DNA from: Paragordius varius
Lineage: Eukaryota; Nematomorpha
Direction: 5' to 3'
Assembly: GCA_964247055.1 (NCBI GenBank)
Contig: OZ176052.1
Coordinates: 9,982,001 to 10,046,000 of the forward strand
Length of the DNA stretch: 64,000 nucleotides
Below, in pieces: positions 43,693 through 55,300 of the stretch (position 1 is its first letter; the number at the start of each line of letters is the position of its first letter). Position numbers and translations under genes: made by a program. The notes below the pieces were generated by a model. That model was given only the letters and a program-made list of their open reading frames with translations. It made no database searches and was not told the DNA's origin.

Positions 43693-44620
43693 TAAACAAT
43701 ATATTAGTATGAATGCACCGTTTTAAAATTCCTATGCGATCATAGCTATTAAATAACGTTTGGAAATAATCCACATATTTGGATCATTTCAAATACCCCC
43801 CCCCCCTTCCCCCCAGAAGTCCAAAGGACTTCCTCGGGCTGCCTAGCAGCACGAAATTTACGCTAGTATGACTATGAAATACATGCAATGTATTCGCGAT
43901 ATTAAAATCAATAAATTTGAGACGAAAAAGTTTGAGATGAGGTTTTTTTCAATTTTACTTTTTTTTAAAAAAAATTATTTGAATCATGGGCTTAATAAAG
44001 AATGCATATTTATAAATCCAAATATCTAATATACTATTTAAAATATTCGTTAAAATTTCTCTGGCCACTATTCAAAAAATGATGAGAGTGTTATCATATA
44101 ATGGCCAAGATTATCATAACCAAACATATGAGTTTACTAAGATCACATAATGATTTAAATACTATAATATTATAGACATATTGGTTCATGACACTTCCCC
44201 AACCAATTGTACAAAGTAAAGACTATATTGTTGAATTTAAACCTGGGGTGCTACATAGTCATGTTTACAAAGAAATTCCATTCAAAACCTTCATTACTGT
44301 ATGGACCCAAATTAAATATTTGCGATATTGATTTTAAATGGGTTAAGGGTTTTTTTCTTTTATTGGTGGTAATAAATATGATGATTTCTTGCAAAATTTA
44401 ATGTTTTTGATTTTATGTTTGGCTAATGCGGTCGATGATACACATATGTCGAAATAACTAGCATGGTAACCATAAATTTATTTTTCCACTCATTGTGATT
44501 CGATATACAATTTTGTCAAAGCATTATTGACCAAGTTGGTGATATATAAATGCATTTTCTGGTTTTTTGCCTTTGCCAATTATGTTTATAGTAAGAGCTG
44601 TGTGTCTATAAATGAAAAAT
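43693..44620. other. Spacer with poly(C) tract
   Basis: A run of about a dozen C followed by TTCCCCCC lies at 43796-43814, unusual in this AT-rich sequence. Otherwise nothing is recognised. Confidence 0.5.
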
Positions 44621-44621
44621 T

Positions 44622-44785
44622 AACAAGGTATATGTATCAAGGTGTATCAAGAAAAGGGTGTAGCAGACCCACGTCGCCACTGTCCACATAAGACGTCCCT
44701 TGCTGCCCTTCCAAACACCAGTCAATGGTGGTTCAGTGACAGCCGTCTAGTTGCGTCGGGGGTCGGGTTGACTTCTAGGGATATA
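44622..44785 (+). mobile_element. SINE-like GC-richer element, copy 1
   Basis: Begins AACAAGGTATATGT, then GGGTGTAGC, a GC-rich body, TGGTTCAGTGA (near Pol III A box) and GGGTTGACTTC (weak B box). A second copy at 46189-46338 shares the same order of blocks. Both boxes are imperfect, so this is a tentative SINE call. Confidence 0.4.
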
Positions 44786-45373
44786 ATGATAAGTTTATAT
44801 AAAGATATGTATGAAATAAAGTGAAGATATATTTGGCATTTACAGGTAAAATAAATCCAATCGACTATATCCTATATATTTATACTAATGTTTAATAGAT
44901 CTAATATTCTTTAAAGTATAACATATGGATATTCTAGCTTAATTCAACCGAATGCATATTTATTATACTGTGACAATATTTATCTTGTTTAATACGATTT
45001 TATAAACCAATAGTTAACTTTTGCTAGTGGTATGTATTTCCGTTTTTAATCCATGTTTTTTTATAGTCTATAAATTCCAGTTGGTATTCATAAAGTGTCT
45101 GATATTTAAATCAATTTTTCTCCTTTTATATGTGAATCTAACATTTATAGACCAATAAATTATATTTTCTTTAATTAATCTCTTAATTAAAACAATTATT
45201 TCCCTTTGTCCTCTTAAGATACCGCATTCGTTATCTTTAATCTATAAATTCCAGTTGTTATTTGCCTTTATAATACATTTAAAATTCCGCATTATAAATC
45301 TTTTTTCCTACTAGCAAATTAACAATAGCAAATGGTTAAAATTTAACATATTTTTAATGACTTTTTTTATATA

Positions 45374-45555
45374 CAGTGGCGTATGCAGTAAAAGATTGTT
45401 AGTGCAAAGTAATCTTAATGAACACAAAACAGGGGGATATTATGGATATGTTTATACATAGGACTGAATGATAATTAATATATGAAAATTGTCCCCCTGT
45501 TTTGTGTTCATTAAGATTACTTTGCACTAACAATCTTTTACTGCATACGCCACTG
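45374..45555. mobile_element. MITE with 64-bp perfect inverted repeats and TA duplication
   Basis: Starts CAGTGGCGTATGCAGTAAAA and ends with its exact reverse complement. The arms are identical for 64 bp, with only about 54 bp between. TA flanks both sides (45372-45373, 45556-45557), the Tc1/mariner-type target. Perfect arms suggest recent insertion or arm correction. The RNA or single strand would form a long hairpin. It sits between two copies of an AGCAAATGGTTAAAAT-bearing segment (45325 and 45588), which may be a local duplication of the target. Confidence 0.9.
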
Positions 45556-45659
45556 TAAATAATAAATGTGTAAAATCTAACAGTAGCAAATGGTTAAAAT
45601 ATAACAAACTTTTTAATGGCTATTTTTAAAAATAATAAATGTGTAAAATCTAAAGGACA

Positions 45660-46188
45660 TTTAAAATAATGTAAAATATAAAAATGCTTATCTCTAAGTT
45701 ACGCATGGAAGTTCCAAAGGGACTACGTTCTGCTTGGTCGTAGCAACGAAACGAAACTTTCCCCCCGTGCCTGTGTCAATCTTTCCTCCTATGCGACTAC
45801 AGCGACAGGCCCCACAGCGCTCCTATCATTATGCTAAAAAGCAAAGGCATACAAATGGAGAGCCTAAGTGAGTGCATATAGAGTGACACCTTAGACGAAG
45901 CGGTACACATCCCGCTAAGCCACAGGCTATCCGGGAAAGATCGTTACAATCAGCGTCATGCGGTCGTCCAACCAATACTGGCATGCAATACATTCCCTTG
46001 CGTGTTTGTTAAGAATATTTATTTTTAATCATAGTATTACCATTATTATAAAGTTATCTCAATTTAGGCAAAGAATTACAATGACAATGTTCGCAAGTCC
46101 CAGTAAAAACAATTTTCATTCTTTATAACTGGTTGAAGTTTCCAACATTTTGGTAGCGAAAAATCGTGTCGAAATGGACAAAAAAATC
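45660..46188. repeat. GC-richer repeat-like patch with orphan A box
   Basis: Base composition is clearly higher in G+C than the surroundings from about 45705 to 46005. On the minus strand TGGCTTAGCGG (45912-45922) matches the Pol III A box, but no B box is found within 80 nt. It could be the decayed head of a SINE or part of a larger element. No coding signal is recognised. Confidence 0.35.
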
Positions 46189-46338
46189 ACAAGGTATATG
46201 TTTAATCAAACAAGTAAACAAGTAAAGGGTGTAGCGTCGGAAGATCGTCGGCCACCTGCCGTCAAGGCAATCCCTACCCACCCGTAATGCATTGAGCTTC
46301 AGAGCGGGGAAACACATCGGAGATTGGGGTTGACGTTA
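46189..46338 (+). mobile_element. SINE-like GC-richer element, copy 2
   Basis: Has CACAAGGTATATGT, AAAGGGTGTAGC, a GC-rich body and GGGGTTGAC in the same order as the copy at 44622-44785. A short AACAAGTAA duplication lies near its start. The internal promoter boxes are weak. Confidence 0.4.
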
Positions 46339-46619
46339 GTATCTACATACATAAATAAATGCCTTCATGTTAGATGTGTTAATGGGAGTTAGTATAGTTA
46401 ATAAGCTATATATATATATTTTAAAAGAAATGTTAATTTCGCCTTGTTAGGTAGGTAAAAGCAATATTTGAGTTTAAATAACCGTACAAACAGGGTTTGA
46501 TTACTCCAGAAAGTAATATCAAAGGTCTATGTTGGGTCAAATGTAGAGTTAATTTTAAGCTCTTATCTTTGGTGTGGAAGGGGGTCTTTTTTTGCTTCTA
46601 AATGAGTGTGGCTTTTAGG

Positions 46620-46980
46620 TAGACCAATTTTGGAGATCTTAGACATTACAAGCGTCAACGTTACCCCTTCGTGCGACCATGTTTCAGTTGTACCTTCAAC
46701 TGGGACGCTAACCCGGGATAAGTGGTCGTTGAGCTTGCTCTGAGCTAAGTCTCAAACTCCGACCAACAGAGATGTCGGAGATTGGTAACCAGCCCTGCTC
46801 AAATATCAGCGGCTCCAACATTGCTTTCCAGGACGTCGTCCCACAATAATTGACTAATAGTCTACTCAGAGTCGCGTCTTGCATGCTTTATACATTCAGT
46901 GGTACATTTTGTTCGTGGGATATCTGTGGGAAGCAGTCTATATTCTTAACTAACTGTATAAGTGTTTACCATTAACAGAT
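46620..46980. repeat. GC-richer unknown repeat, part 1
   Basis: A non-AT-rich block with the segment ATTGGTAACCAGCCCTGCTC followed by AAATATCAGCGGCTCC (46781-46816). This recurs in direct orientation at 47371-47403. I do not recognise the family and see no long open frame. Confidence 0.4.
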
Positions 46981-46992
46981 TTTGTTGTAAAT

Positions 46993-47279
46993 ATTACATC
47001 AATACTAACTGACTTTAACAGAGCGTTGTAAAATAAAAATTTATACCATAATTACATGAATACTAACTGACATTAACAGAGCGTTGTGAAATAAAAATTT
47101 ATACCTTAATTACATCAATACTGACATTAACAAAGCGTTGTAAAATAAAAATTTATACCTTAATTACATGAATACTAACTGACATTAACAGAGCGTTGTA
47201 AAATAAAAATTTATACCTTATTTACATCAATACTAACTGACATTAACAAAGCGTTGTAAAATAAAATTTATACCTTATC
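46993..47279. repeat. 54-58-bp minisatellite, five copies
   Basis: Units begin at about 46993, 47051, 47109, 47163 and 47221 with the core ATTACATCAATACTAACTGA, then CATTAACAGAGCGTTGTAAA and ATAAAAATTTATACC. The third unit is four bases shorter. Sites CATCAA/CATGAA alternate between neighbours, hinting at a two-unit duplication step. Confidence 0.9.
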
Positions 47280-47319
47280 CAGCAGTGGGAATTAACCTTA
47301 AAATACTACCGACTTCGCA

Positions 47320-47705
47320 ATAGTACCATTCAATCTGGAGCAAAGTATCCGGTTCAAATAAAAGTTGAATATTGGTAATCAGCCCTCAAATATCAGCGGT
47401 TCCGATGTCATCGTCATATAGCAGGGAAGTTTTGCGTTGGCTTCAAACGGAATAGGATTAGTAACGCTGGTGTGTTTCCTCGTTGTCAAGAGCTTAAAAG
47501 TGATCGAGGTTTTCGGGGTATAATCGTAATCGCGTTCATCAGCCCAGATTCAAGAGCTCAGTTGTCCACAGTTATTGAAGTTTTTTTCGGTAAGTTTAAG
47601 GATTTACAGACATTGTTCGATTCTAGCCTGGAGAGGATATTGCGTCAGCCGGTGCCATACATCCTATGTTTAATCAAATTTGAACTAGTCTATACATGAA
47701 CATTC
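47320..47705. repeat. GC-richer unknown repeat, part 2
   Basis: Shares the CAGCCCT...CAAATATCAGCGG block with part 1, separated from it by the minisatellite. A 75-codon open frame at 47472-47699 has no recognised domain and I do not call it a gene. Confidence 0.4.
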
Positions 47706-47716
47706 GATACTTTACA

Positions 47717-47812
47717 GCAGTGGGTCCCAACTTTTTTTTGCTCACGCTCCAGTGAATTGAAAAAAAATTTTGCGCCCTCCGCCCCCTCCTCCTCCCAAAA
47801 AAGCATAAACTT
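47717..47812. mobile_element. hAT-type terminal fragment
   Basis: CAGTGGGTCCCAACTTTTTT followed by GCGCCCTCCGCCCCCTCC is the usual left end of a CAGTGGTTCCCAAC-type hAT MITE. No matching right end is seen. Confidence 0.5.
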
Positions 47813-47997
47813 TATATATTTTAAATATCTAAAATAAACCCATTATCATATAATAAACATTATATTAATTAACATCAATTTAAGGTCGTTTCTCCAAATA
47901 TTTTTATATTTGGATATTAATTTAATATATTAAAGCCAGTATTATGGTTGCTTTCTCTAAATATATTAATATAAGATAGAAATGGTTATTTTTATTT

Positions 47998-48215
47998 ATG
48001 TTATACCATTTCTCAGTCAAAAAACGTTTACCCATTCAATCTAAACGTTTTCCCAATTAATCCCAGTCAATCGAAACATTTTTCCAGTCATTAAAAACAT
48101 TGATGATAAATATTATAACAAGATATAAAAAAATTTTGAATCATTAAGACACATTAATAAGGATATTATTTTTCAAAAACCAATACACAATAATTAACGA
48201 CTATTCATAAACAGT
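47998..48215. mobile_element. Half copy of the foldback family
   Basis: TTATACCATTTCTCAGTCAA, followed by several CCCAGTCAAT...AAACG motifs and then GATGATAAATATTATAACAA, parallels the left arm of the element at 33381-34775. The opposite arm is missing; the satellite array begins about 60 bp further on. Confidence 0.65.
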
Positions 48216-48223
48216 TATGTTTA

Positions 48224-48269
48224 TTTTTTAGATAAGTATTTTTTGGTATTTGGATACTTATCTAAAAAA
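48224..48269. repeat. 16-bp-arm hairpin at the array edge
   Basis: TTTTTTAGATAAGTAT (48224-48239) is inverted perfectly at 48254-48269 with a 14-nt loop. It ends a few bases before the first satellite unit. Confidence 0.85.
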
Positions 48270-48846
48270 AATTTAAAAATCTATATATTTATAAAAATGG
48301 AAAAGGCTGGCTTTGTGATCTGGTACAGGAAAACCGGTAGACCCAATCAAATCCAAATATCGAAAAAATATAATCATTAATAAATGTCCCGACAATAGCT
48401 TCGCCCTTTTTTTGAAATAGGCCCCCAGTTCGGGCCCACCCCGTATGAAAAACGGGTTTTTTTTGAAAACATAAGTCCACAAAATCGTGTTTTTGAGACA
48501 ATATTCCGGAGAACGTGTTGGACCATTCAATTTCAAATATGAATTTTGTTTACTTATTTTCGATTGCGCCGAACATAGTCGAGCCACTTTTTTGATTTAG
48601 GCCCTCTTTTTACCCGCTACCCCCGTAAAATGCAATTTTTTTCAAAAAAAAATAAAGTCCACAAAAATATTTTTTTGATTGTATTTTTTTGCCCACGGTA
48701 TGAGACTGTAAAAATTCGAGAAAGATTTTTCGTATTGCCTGTTAAAAGGCAAAAATTTTAGTCAAGCGTTTCTTTGATGATAGATGCTGAGTAAGGAGTA
48801 TCTATCATATGCATAGCATGTTAAAAGATATATGGATATTAATACA

Positions 48847-49894
48847 TTATTTATCCTCATCTATATATTTATAAAAATGGAAAAGGCTGGCTTTGTGATC
48901 TGGTACAGGAAAACCGGTAGACCCAATCAAATCCAAATATCGAAAAAATATAATCATTAATAAATGTCCCGACAATAGCTTCGCCCTTTTTTTGAAATAG
49001 GCCCCCAGTTCGGGCCCACCCCGTATGAAAAACGGGTTTTTTTTGAAAACATAAGTCCACAAAATCGTGTTTTTGAGACAATATTCCGGAGAACGTGTTG
49101 GACCATTCAATTTCAAATATGAATTTTGTTTACTTATTTTCGATTGCGCCGAACATAGTCGAGCCACTTTTTTGATTTAGGCCCTCTTTTTACCCGCTCC
49201 CCCCGTAAAATGCCATTTTTTTCAAAAAACAAAGTCCACAAAAATAATTTTCTAAATCGATTTTTCGCCCTAGGTATGAGACCGTAAAAATTCAATAAAG
49301 ATTCCACGTATTGCCTGTTAAAAGGCAAAAATTTTAGTCCACCGTTTATTTGATGATAGCTGCTGGGTAAGGAGCTACCCGCTAAAAACTGATTTTTCAT
49401 ATAATTTTGTGAACTGTTTCCGGAAAACCGGTGATTCCAATCTCCAAATATCGAAAAAATATAATCATTAATGAATGCCCCGACAATAGCTTCGCCCTTT
49501 TTTGGAATTAGGTCCCCAGTTTGGGCCCACCCCGTGTGAAAAATGGGTTAAGTCAATTTTTTGGAGAACGTGTTGGACCATTCAATTTCAAATATGATTT
49601 TTGTTTACTTATTTTCGATTGCGCCGAACATAGTCGAGTCACTTTTTTGATTTAGGCCCTCTTTTTACCCGCTCCCCCCGTAAAATGCCATTTTTTTCAA
49701 AAAAGTCCACAAAAATATTTTTTTGATTGTATTTTTTTGCCCACGGTATGAGACTGTAAAAATTCGAGAAAGATTTTTCGTTTTGCCTGTTAAAAGGCAA
49801 AAATTTTAGTCAAGCGTTTCTTTGATGATAGATGCTGAGTAAGGAGTATCTATCATATGCATAGCATGTTAAAAGATATATGGATATTAATACA
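48847..49894. repeat. Satellite L unit (1048 bp: A monomer + diverged B monomer)
   Basis: An A monomer runs to about 49235, then switches to a B version of the tail (TTTTCTAAATCGATTTTTCG, GAGACCGTAAAAATTCAATA). This leads into a B head with GAACTGTTTCCGGAAAACCG and CCAGTTTGGGCCCACCCC, and returns to A sequence near 49705. The extra length is 468 bp; B lacks part of the region between the GGGCCCACC and GGAGAACGTG blocks. Other L units start at 52303, 54127, 56530, 58155 and 62771. Those at 56530 and 62771 are 1045 bp, sharing a 3-bp loss near the head. Confidence 0.88.
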
Positions 49895-50474
49895 TTATTT
49901 ATCCTCATCTATATATTTATAAAAATGGAAAAGGCTGGCTTTGTGATCTGGTACAGGAAAACCGGTAGACCCAATCAAATCCAAATATCGAAAAAATATA
50001 ATCATTAATAAATGTCCCGACAATAGCTTCGCCCTTTTTTTGAAATAGGCCCCCAGTTCGGGCCCACCCCGTATGAAAAACGGGTTTTTTTTGAAAACAG
50101 AAGTCCACAAAATCGTGTTTTTGAGACAATATTCCGGAGAACGTGTTGGACCATTCAATTTCAAATATGAATTTTGTTTACTTATTTTCGATTGCGCCGA
50201 ACATAGTCGAGCCACTTTTTTGATTTTGGCCCTCTTTTTACCCGCTCCCCCCGTAAAATGCCATTTTTTTCAAAAAAAAATAAAGTCCACAAAAATATTT
50301 TTTTGATTGTATTTTTTTGCCCACGGTATGAGACTGTAAAAATTCGAGAAAGATTTTTCGTATTGCCTGTTAAAAGGCAAAAATTTTAGTCAAGCGTTTC
50401 TTTGATGATAGATGCTGAGTAAGGAGTATCTATCATATGCATAGCATGTTAAAAGATATATGGATATTAATACA
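49895..50474. repeat. Satellite S unit (580 bp, basic A monomer)
   Basis: The basic unit. S units start at 48273 (edge copy, 574 bp), 49895, 55175, 57575, 59203, 61611 and 62191. Those at 49895, 55175, 57575, 59203 and 61611 share GATTTTGGCCCTC where the other units have GATTTAGGCCCTC, marking a common recent source. Confidence 0.9.
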
Positions 50475-51250
50475 TTATTTATCCTCATCTATATATTTAT
50501 AAAAATGGAAAAGGCTGGCTTTGTGATCTGGTACAGGAAAACCGGTAGACCCAATCAAATCCAAATATCGAAAAAATATAATCATTAATAAATGTCCCGA
50601 CAATAGCTTCGCCCTTTTTTTGAAATAGGCCCCCAGTTCGGGCCCACCCCGTATGAAAAACGGGTTTTTTTTGAAAACATAAGTCCACAAAATCGTGTTT
50701 TTGAGACAATATTCCGGAGAACGTGTTGGACCATTCAATTTCAAATATGAATTTTGTTTACTTATTTTCGATTGCGCCGAACATAGTCGAGCCACTTTTT
50801 TGATTTAGGCCCTCTTTTTACCCGCTACCCCCGTAAAATGCAATTTTTTTCAAAAAAAAATAAAGTCCACAAAAATATTTTTTTGATTGTATTGTTTTGC
50901 CCACGGTATGAGACTGTAAAAATTCGAGAAAGATTTTTCGTATTGCCTGTTAAAAGGCAAAAATTTTAGTCAAGCGTTTCTTTGATGATAGATGCTGAGT
51001 AAGGAGTACTTTTTACCCGCTACCCCCGTAAAATGCCATTTTTTTCAAAAAAAAAACAAAGTCCACAAAAATATTTTTTTGATTGTATTTTTTTGCCCAC
51101 GGTATGAGACTGTAAAAATTCGAGAAAGATTTTTCGTATTGCCTGTTAAAAGGCAAAAATTTTAGTCAAGCGTTTCTTTGATGATAGATGCTGAGTAAGG
51201 AGTATCTATCATATGCATAGCATGTTAAAAGATATATGGATATCAATACA
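50475..51250. repeat. Satellite M unit (776 bp: A monomer with 196-bp internal duplication)
   Basis: The segment from CTTTTTACCCGCTACCCCCG to GATGCTGAGTAAGGAGTA is present twice; the extra copy is 51009-51204. Other M units start at 53351, 55755 (775 bp) and 59783. The units at 50475, 53351 and 59783 also share GTATTGTTTTGCC where others have GTATTTTTTTGCC. Confidence 0.9.
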
Positions 51251-52302
51251 TTATTTATCCTCATCTATATATTTATAAAAATGGAAAAGGCTGGCTTTGT
51301 GATCTGGTACAGGAAAACCGGTAGACCCAATCAAATCCAAATATCGAAAAAATATAATCATTAATAAATGTCCCGACAATAGCTTCGCCCTTTTTTTGAA
51401 ATAGGCCCCCAGTTCGGGCCCACCCCGTATGAAAAACGGGTTTTTTTTGAAAACATAAGTCCACAAAATCGTGTTTTTGAGACAATATTCCGGAGAACGT
51501 GTTGGACCATTCAATTTCAAATATGAATTTTGTTTACTTATTTTCGATTGCGCCGAACATAGTCGAGCCACTTTTTTGATTTAGGCCCTCTTTTTACCCG
51601 CTACCCCCGTAAAATGCAATTTTTTTCAAAAAAAAATAAAGTCCACAAAAATATTTTTTTGATTGTATTTTTTTGCCCACGGTATGAGACTGTAAAAATT
51701 CGAGAAAGATTTTTCGTATTGCCTGTTAAAAGGCAAAAATTTTAGTCCACCGTTTATTTGATGATAGCTGCTGGGTAAGGAGCTACCCGCTAAAAACTGA
51801 TTTTTCATATAATTTTGTGAACTGTTTCCGGAAAACCGGTGATTCCAATCTCCAAATATCGAAAAAATATAATCATTAATGAATGCCCCGACAATAGCTT
51901 CGCCCTTTTTTGGAATTAGGTCCCCAGTTTGGGCCCACCCCGTGTGAAAAATGGGTTAAGTCAATTTTTTGGAGAACGTGTTGGACCATTCAATTTCAAA
52001 TATGATTTTTGTTTACTTATTTTCGATTGCGCCGAACATAGTCGAGTCACTTTTTTGATTTAGGCCCTCTTTTTACCCGCTCCCCCCGTAAAATGCCATT
52101 TTTTTCAAAAAAGTCCACAAAAATATTTTTTTGATTGTATTTTTTTGCCCACGGTATGAGACTGTAAAAATTCGAGAAAGATTTTTCGTTTTGCCTGTTA
52201 AAAGGCAAAAATTTTAGTCAAGCGTTTCTTTGATGATAGATGCTGAGTAAGGAGTATCTATCATATGCATAGCATGTTAAAAGATATATGGATATTAATA
52301 CA
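51251..52302. repeat. Satellite L' unit (1052 bp, A/B chimera)
   Basis: Like L, but the first tail is A-type up to GGCAAAAATTTTAGTC (about 51729-51744). Only there does it switch to B (CACCGTTTATTTGATGATAG). The switch lies in sequence identical between A and B, next to the GCCTGTTAAAAGGC hairpin. The second L' starts at 60559. Confidence 0.88.
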
Positions 52303-55300
52303 TTATTTATCCTCATCTATATATTTATAAAAATGGAAAAGGCTGGCTTTGTGATCTGGTACAGGAAAACCGGTAGACCCAATCAAATCCAAATATCGAA
52401 AAAATATAATCATTAATAAATGTCCCGACAATAGCTTCGCCCTTTTTTTGAAATAGGCCCCCAGTTCGGGCCCACCCCGTATGAAAAACGGGTTTTTTTT
52501 GAAAACAGAAGTCCACAAAATCGTGTTTTTGAGACAATATTCCGGAGAACGTGTTGGACCATTCAATTTCAAATATGAATTTTGTTTACTTATTTTCGAT
52601 TGCGCCGAACATAGTCGAGCCACTTTTTTGATTTAGGCCCTCTTTTTACCCGCTCCCCCCGTAAAATGCCATTTTTTTCAAAAAACAAAGTCCACAAAAA
52701 TAATTTTCTAAATCGATTTTTCGCCCTAGGTATGAGACCGTAAAAATTCAATAAAGATTCCACGTATTGCCTGTTAAAAGGCAAAAATTTTAGTCCACCG
52801 TTTATTTGATGATAGCTGCTGGGTAAGGAGCTACCCGCTAAAAACTGATTTTTCATATAATTTTGTGAACTGTTTCCGGAAAACCGGTGATTCCAATCTC
52901 CAAATATCGAAAAAATATAATCATTAATGAATGCCCCGACAATAGCTTCGCCCTTTTTTGGAATTAGGTCCCCAGTTTGGGCCCACCCCGTGTGAAAAAT
53001 GGGTTAAGTCAATTTTTTGGAGAACGTGTTGGACCATTCAATTTCAAATATGATTTTTGTTTACTTATTTTCGATTGCGCCGAACATAGTCGAGTCACTT
53101 TTTTGATTTAGGCCCTCTTTTTACCCGCTCCCCCCGTAAAATGCCATTTTTTTCAAAAAAGTCCACAAAAATATTTTTTTGATTGTATTTTTTTGCCCAC
53201 GGTATGAGACTGTAAAAATTCGAGAAAGATTTTTCGTTTTGCCTGTTAAAAGGCAAAAATTTTAGTCAAGCGTTTCTTTGATGATAGATGCTGAGTAAGG
53301 AGTATCTATCATATGCATAGCATGTTAAAAGATATATGGATATTAATACATTATTTATCCTCATCTATATATTTATAAAAATGGAAAAGGCTGGCTTTGT
53401 GATCTGGTACAGGAAAACCGGTAGACCCAATCAAATCCAAATATCGAAAAAATATAATCATTAATAAATGTCCCGACAATAGCTTCGCCCTTTTTTTGAA
53501 ATAGGCCCCCAGTTCGGGCCCACCCCGTATGAAAAACGGGTTTTTTTTGAAAACATAAGTCCACAAAATCGTGTTTTTGAGACAATATTCCGGAGAACGT
53601 GTTGGACCATTCAATTTCAAATATGAATTTTGTTTACTTATTTTCGATTGCGCCGAACATAGTCGAGCCACTTTTTTGATTTAGGCCCTCTTTTTACCCG
53701 CTACCCCCGTAAAATGCAATTTTTTTCAAAAAAAAATAAAGTCCACAAAAATATTTTTTTGATTGTATTGTTTTGCCCACGGTATGAGACTGTAAAAATT
53801 CGAGAAAGATTTTTCGTATTGCCTGTTAAAAGGCAAAAATTTTAGTCAAGCGTTTCTTTGATGATAGATGCTGAGTAAGGAGTACTTTTTACCCGCTACC
53901 CCCGTAAAATGCCATTTTTTTCAAAAAAAAAACAAAGTCCACAAAAATATTTTTTTGATTGTATTTTTTTGCCCACGGTATGAGACTGTAAAAATTCGAG
54001 AAAGATTTTTCGTATTGCCTGTTAAAAGGCAAAAATTTTAGTCAAGCGTTTCTTTGATGATAGATGCTGAGTAAGGAGTATCTATCATATGCATAGCATG
54101 TTAAAAGATATATGGATATCAATACATTATTTATCCTCATCTATATATTTATAAAAATGGAAAAGGCTGGCTTTGTGATCTGGTACAGGAAAACCGGTAG
54201 ACCCAATCAAATCCAAATATCGAAAAAATATAATCATTAATAAATGTCCCGACAATAGCTTCGCCCTTTTTTTGAAATAGGCCCCCAGTTCGGGCCCACC
54301 CCGTATGAAAAACGGGTTTTTTTTGAAAACATAAGTCCACAAAATCGTGTTTTTGAGACAATATTCCGGAGAACGTGTTGGACCATTCAATTTCAAATAT
54401 GAATTTTGTTTACTTATTTTCGATTGCGCCGAACATAGTCGAGCCACTTTTTTGATTTAGGCCCTCTTTTTACCCGCTCCCCCCGTAAAATGCCATTTTT
54501 TTCAAAAAACAAAGTCCACAAAAATAATTTTCTAAATCGATTTTTCGCCCTAGGTATGAGACCGTAAAAATTCAATAAAGATTCCACGTATTGCCTGTTA
54601 AAAGGCAAAAATTTTAGTCCACCGTTTATTTGATGATAGCTGCTGGGTAAGGAGCTACCCGCTAAAAACTGATTTTTCATATAATTTTGTGAACTGTTTC
54701 CGGAAAACCGGTGATTCCAATCTCCAAATATCGAAAAAATATAATCATTAATGAATGCCCCGACAATAGCTTCGCCCTTTTTTGGAATTAGGTCCCCAGT
54801 TTGGGCCCACCCCGTGTGAAAAATGGGTTAAGTCAATTTTTTGGAGAACGTGTTGGACCATTCAATTTCAAATATGATTTTTGTTTACTTATTTTCGATT
54901 GCGCCGAACATAGTCGAGTCACTTTTTTGATTTAGGCCCTCTTTTTACCCGCTCCCCCCGTAAAATGCCATTTTTTTCAAAAAAGTCCACAAAAATATTT
55001 TTTTGATTGTATTTTTTTGCCCACGGTATGAGACTGTAAAAATTCGAGAAAGATTTTTCGTTTTGCCTGTTAAAAGGCAAAAATTTTAGTCAAGCGTTTC
55101 TTTGATGATAGATGCTGAGTAAGGAGTATCTATCATATGCATAGCATGTTAAAAGATATATGGATATTAATACATTATTTATCCTCATCTATATATTTAT
55201 AAAAATGGAAAAGGCTGGCTTTGTGATCTGGTACAGGAAAACCGGTAGACCCAATCAAATCCAAATATCGAAAAAATATAATCATTAATAAATGTCCCGA

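Noticed and set aside
44622-46338. Genuine tRNA genes in the GC-richer patches
   Set aside because: A- and B-box-like motifs are imperfect or unpaired and no cloverleaf can be completed by eye.
47472-47699. 75-codon frame in a GC-richer repeat
   Set aside because: No recognised domain; it lies in a repeated segment of unknown origin.
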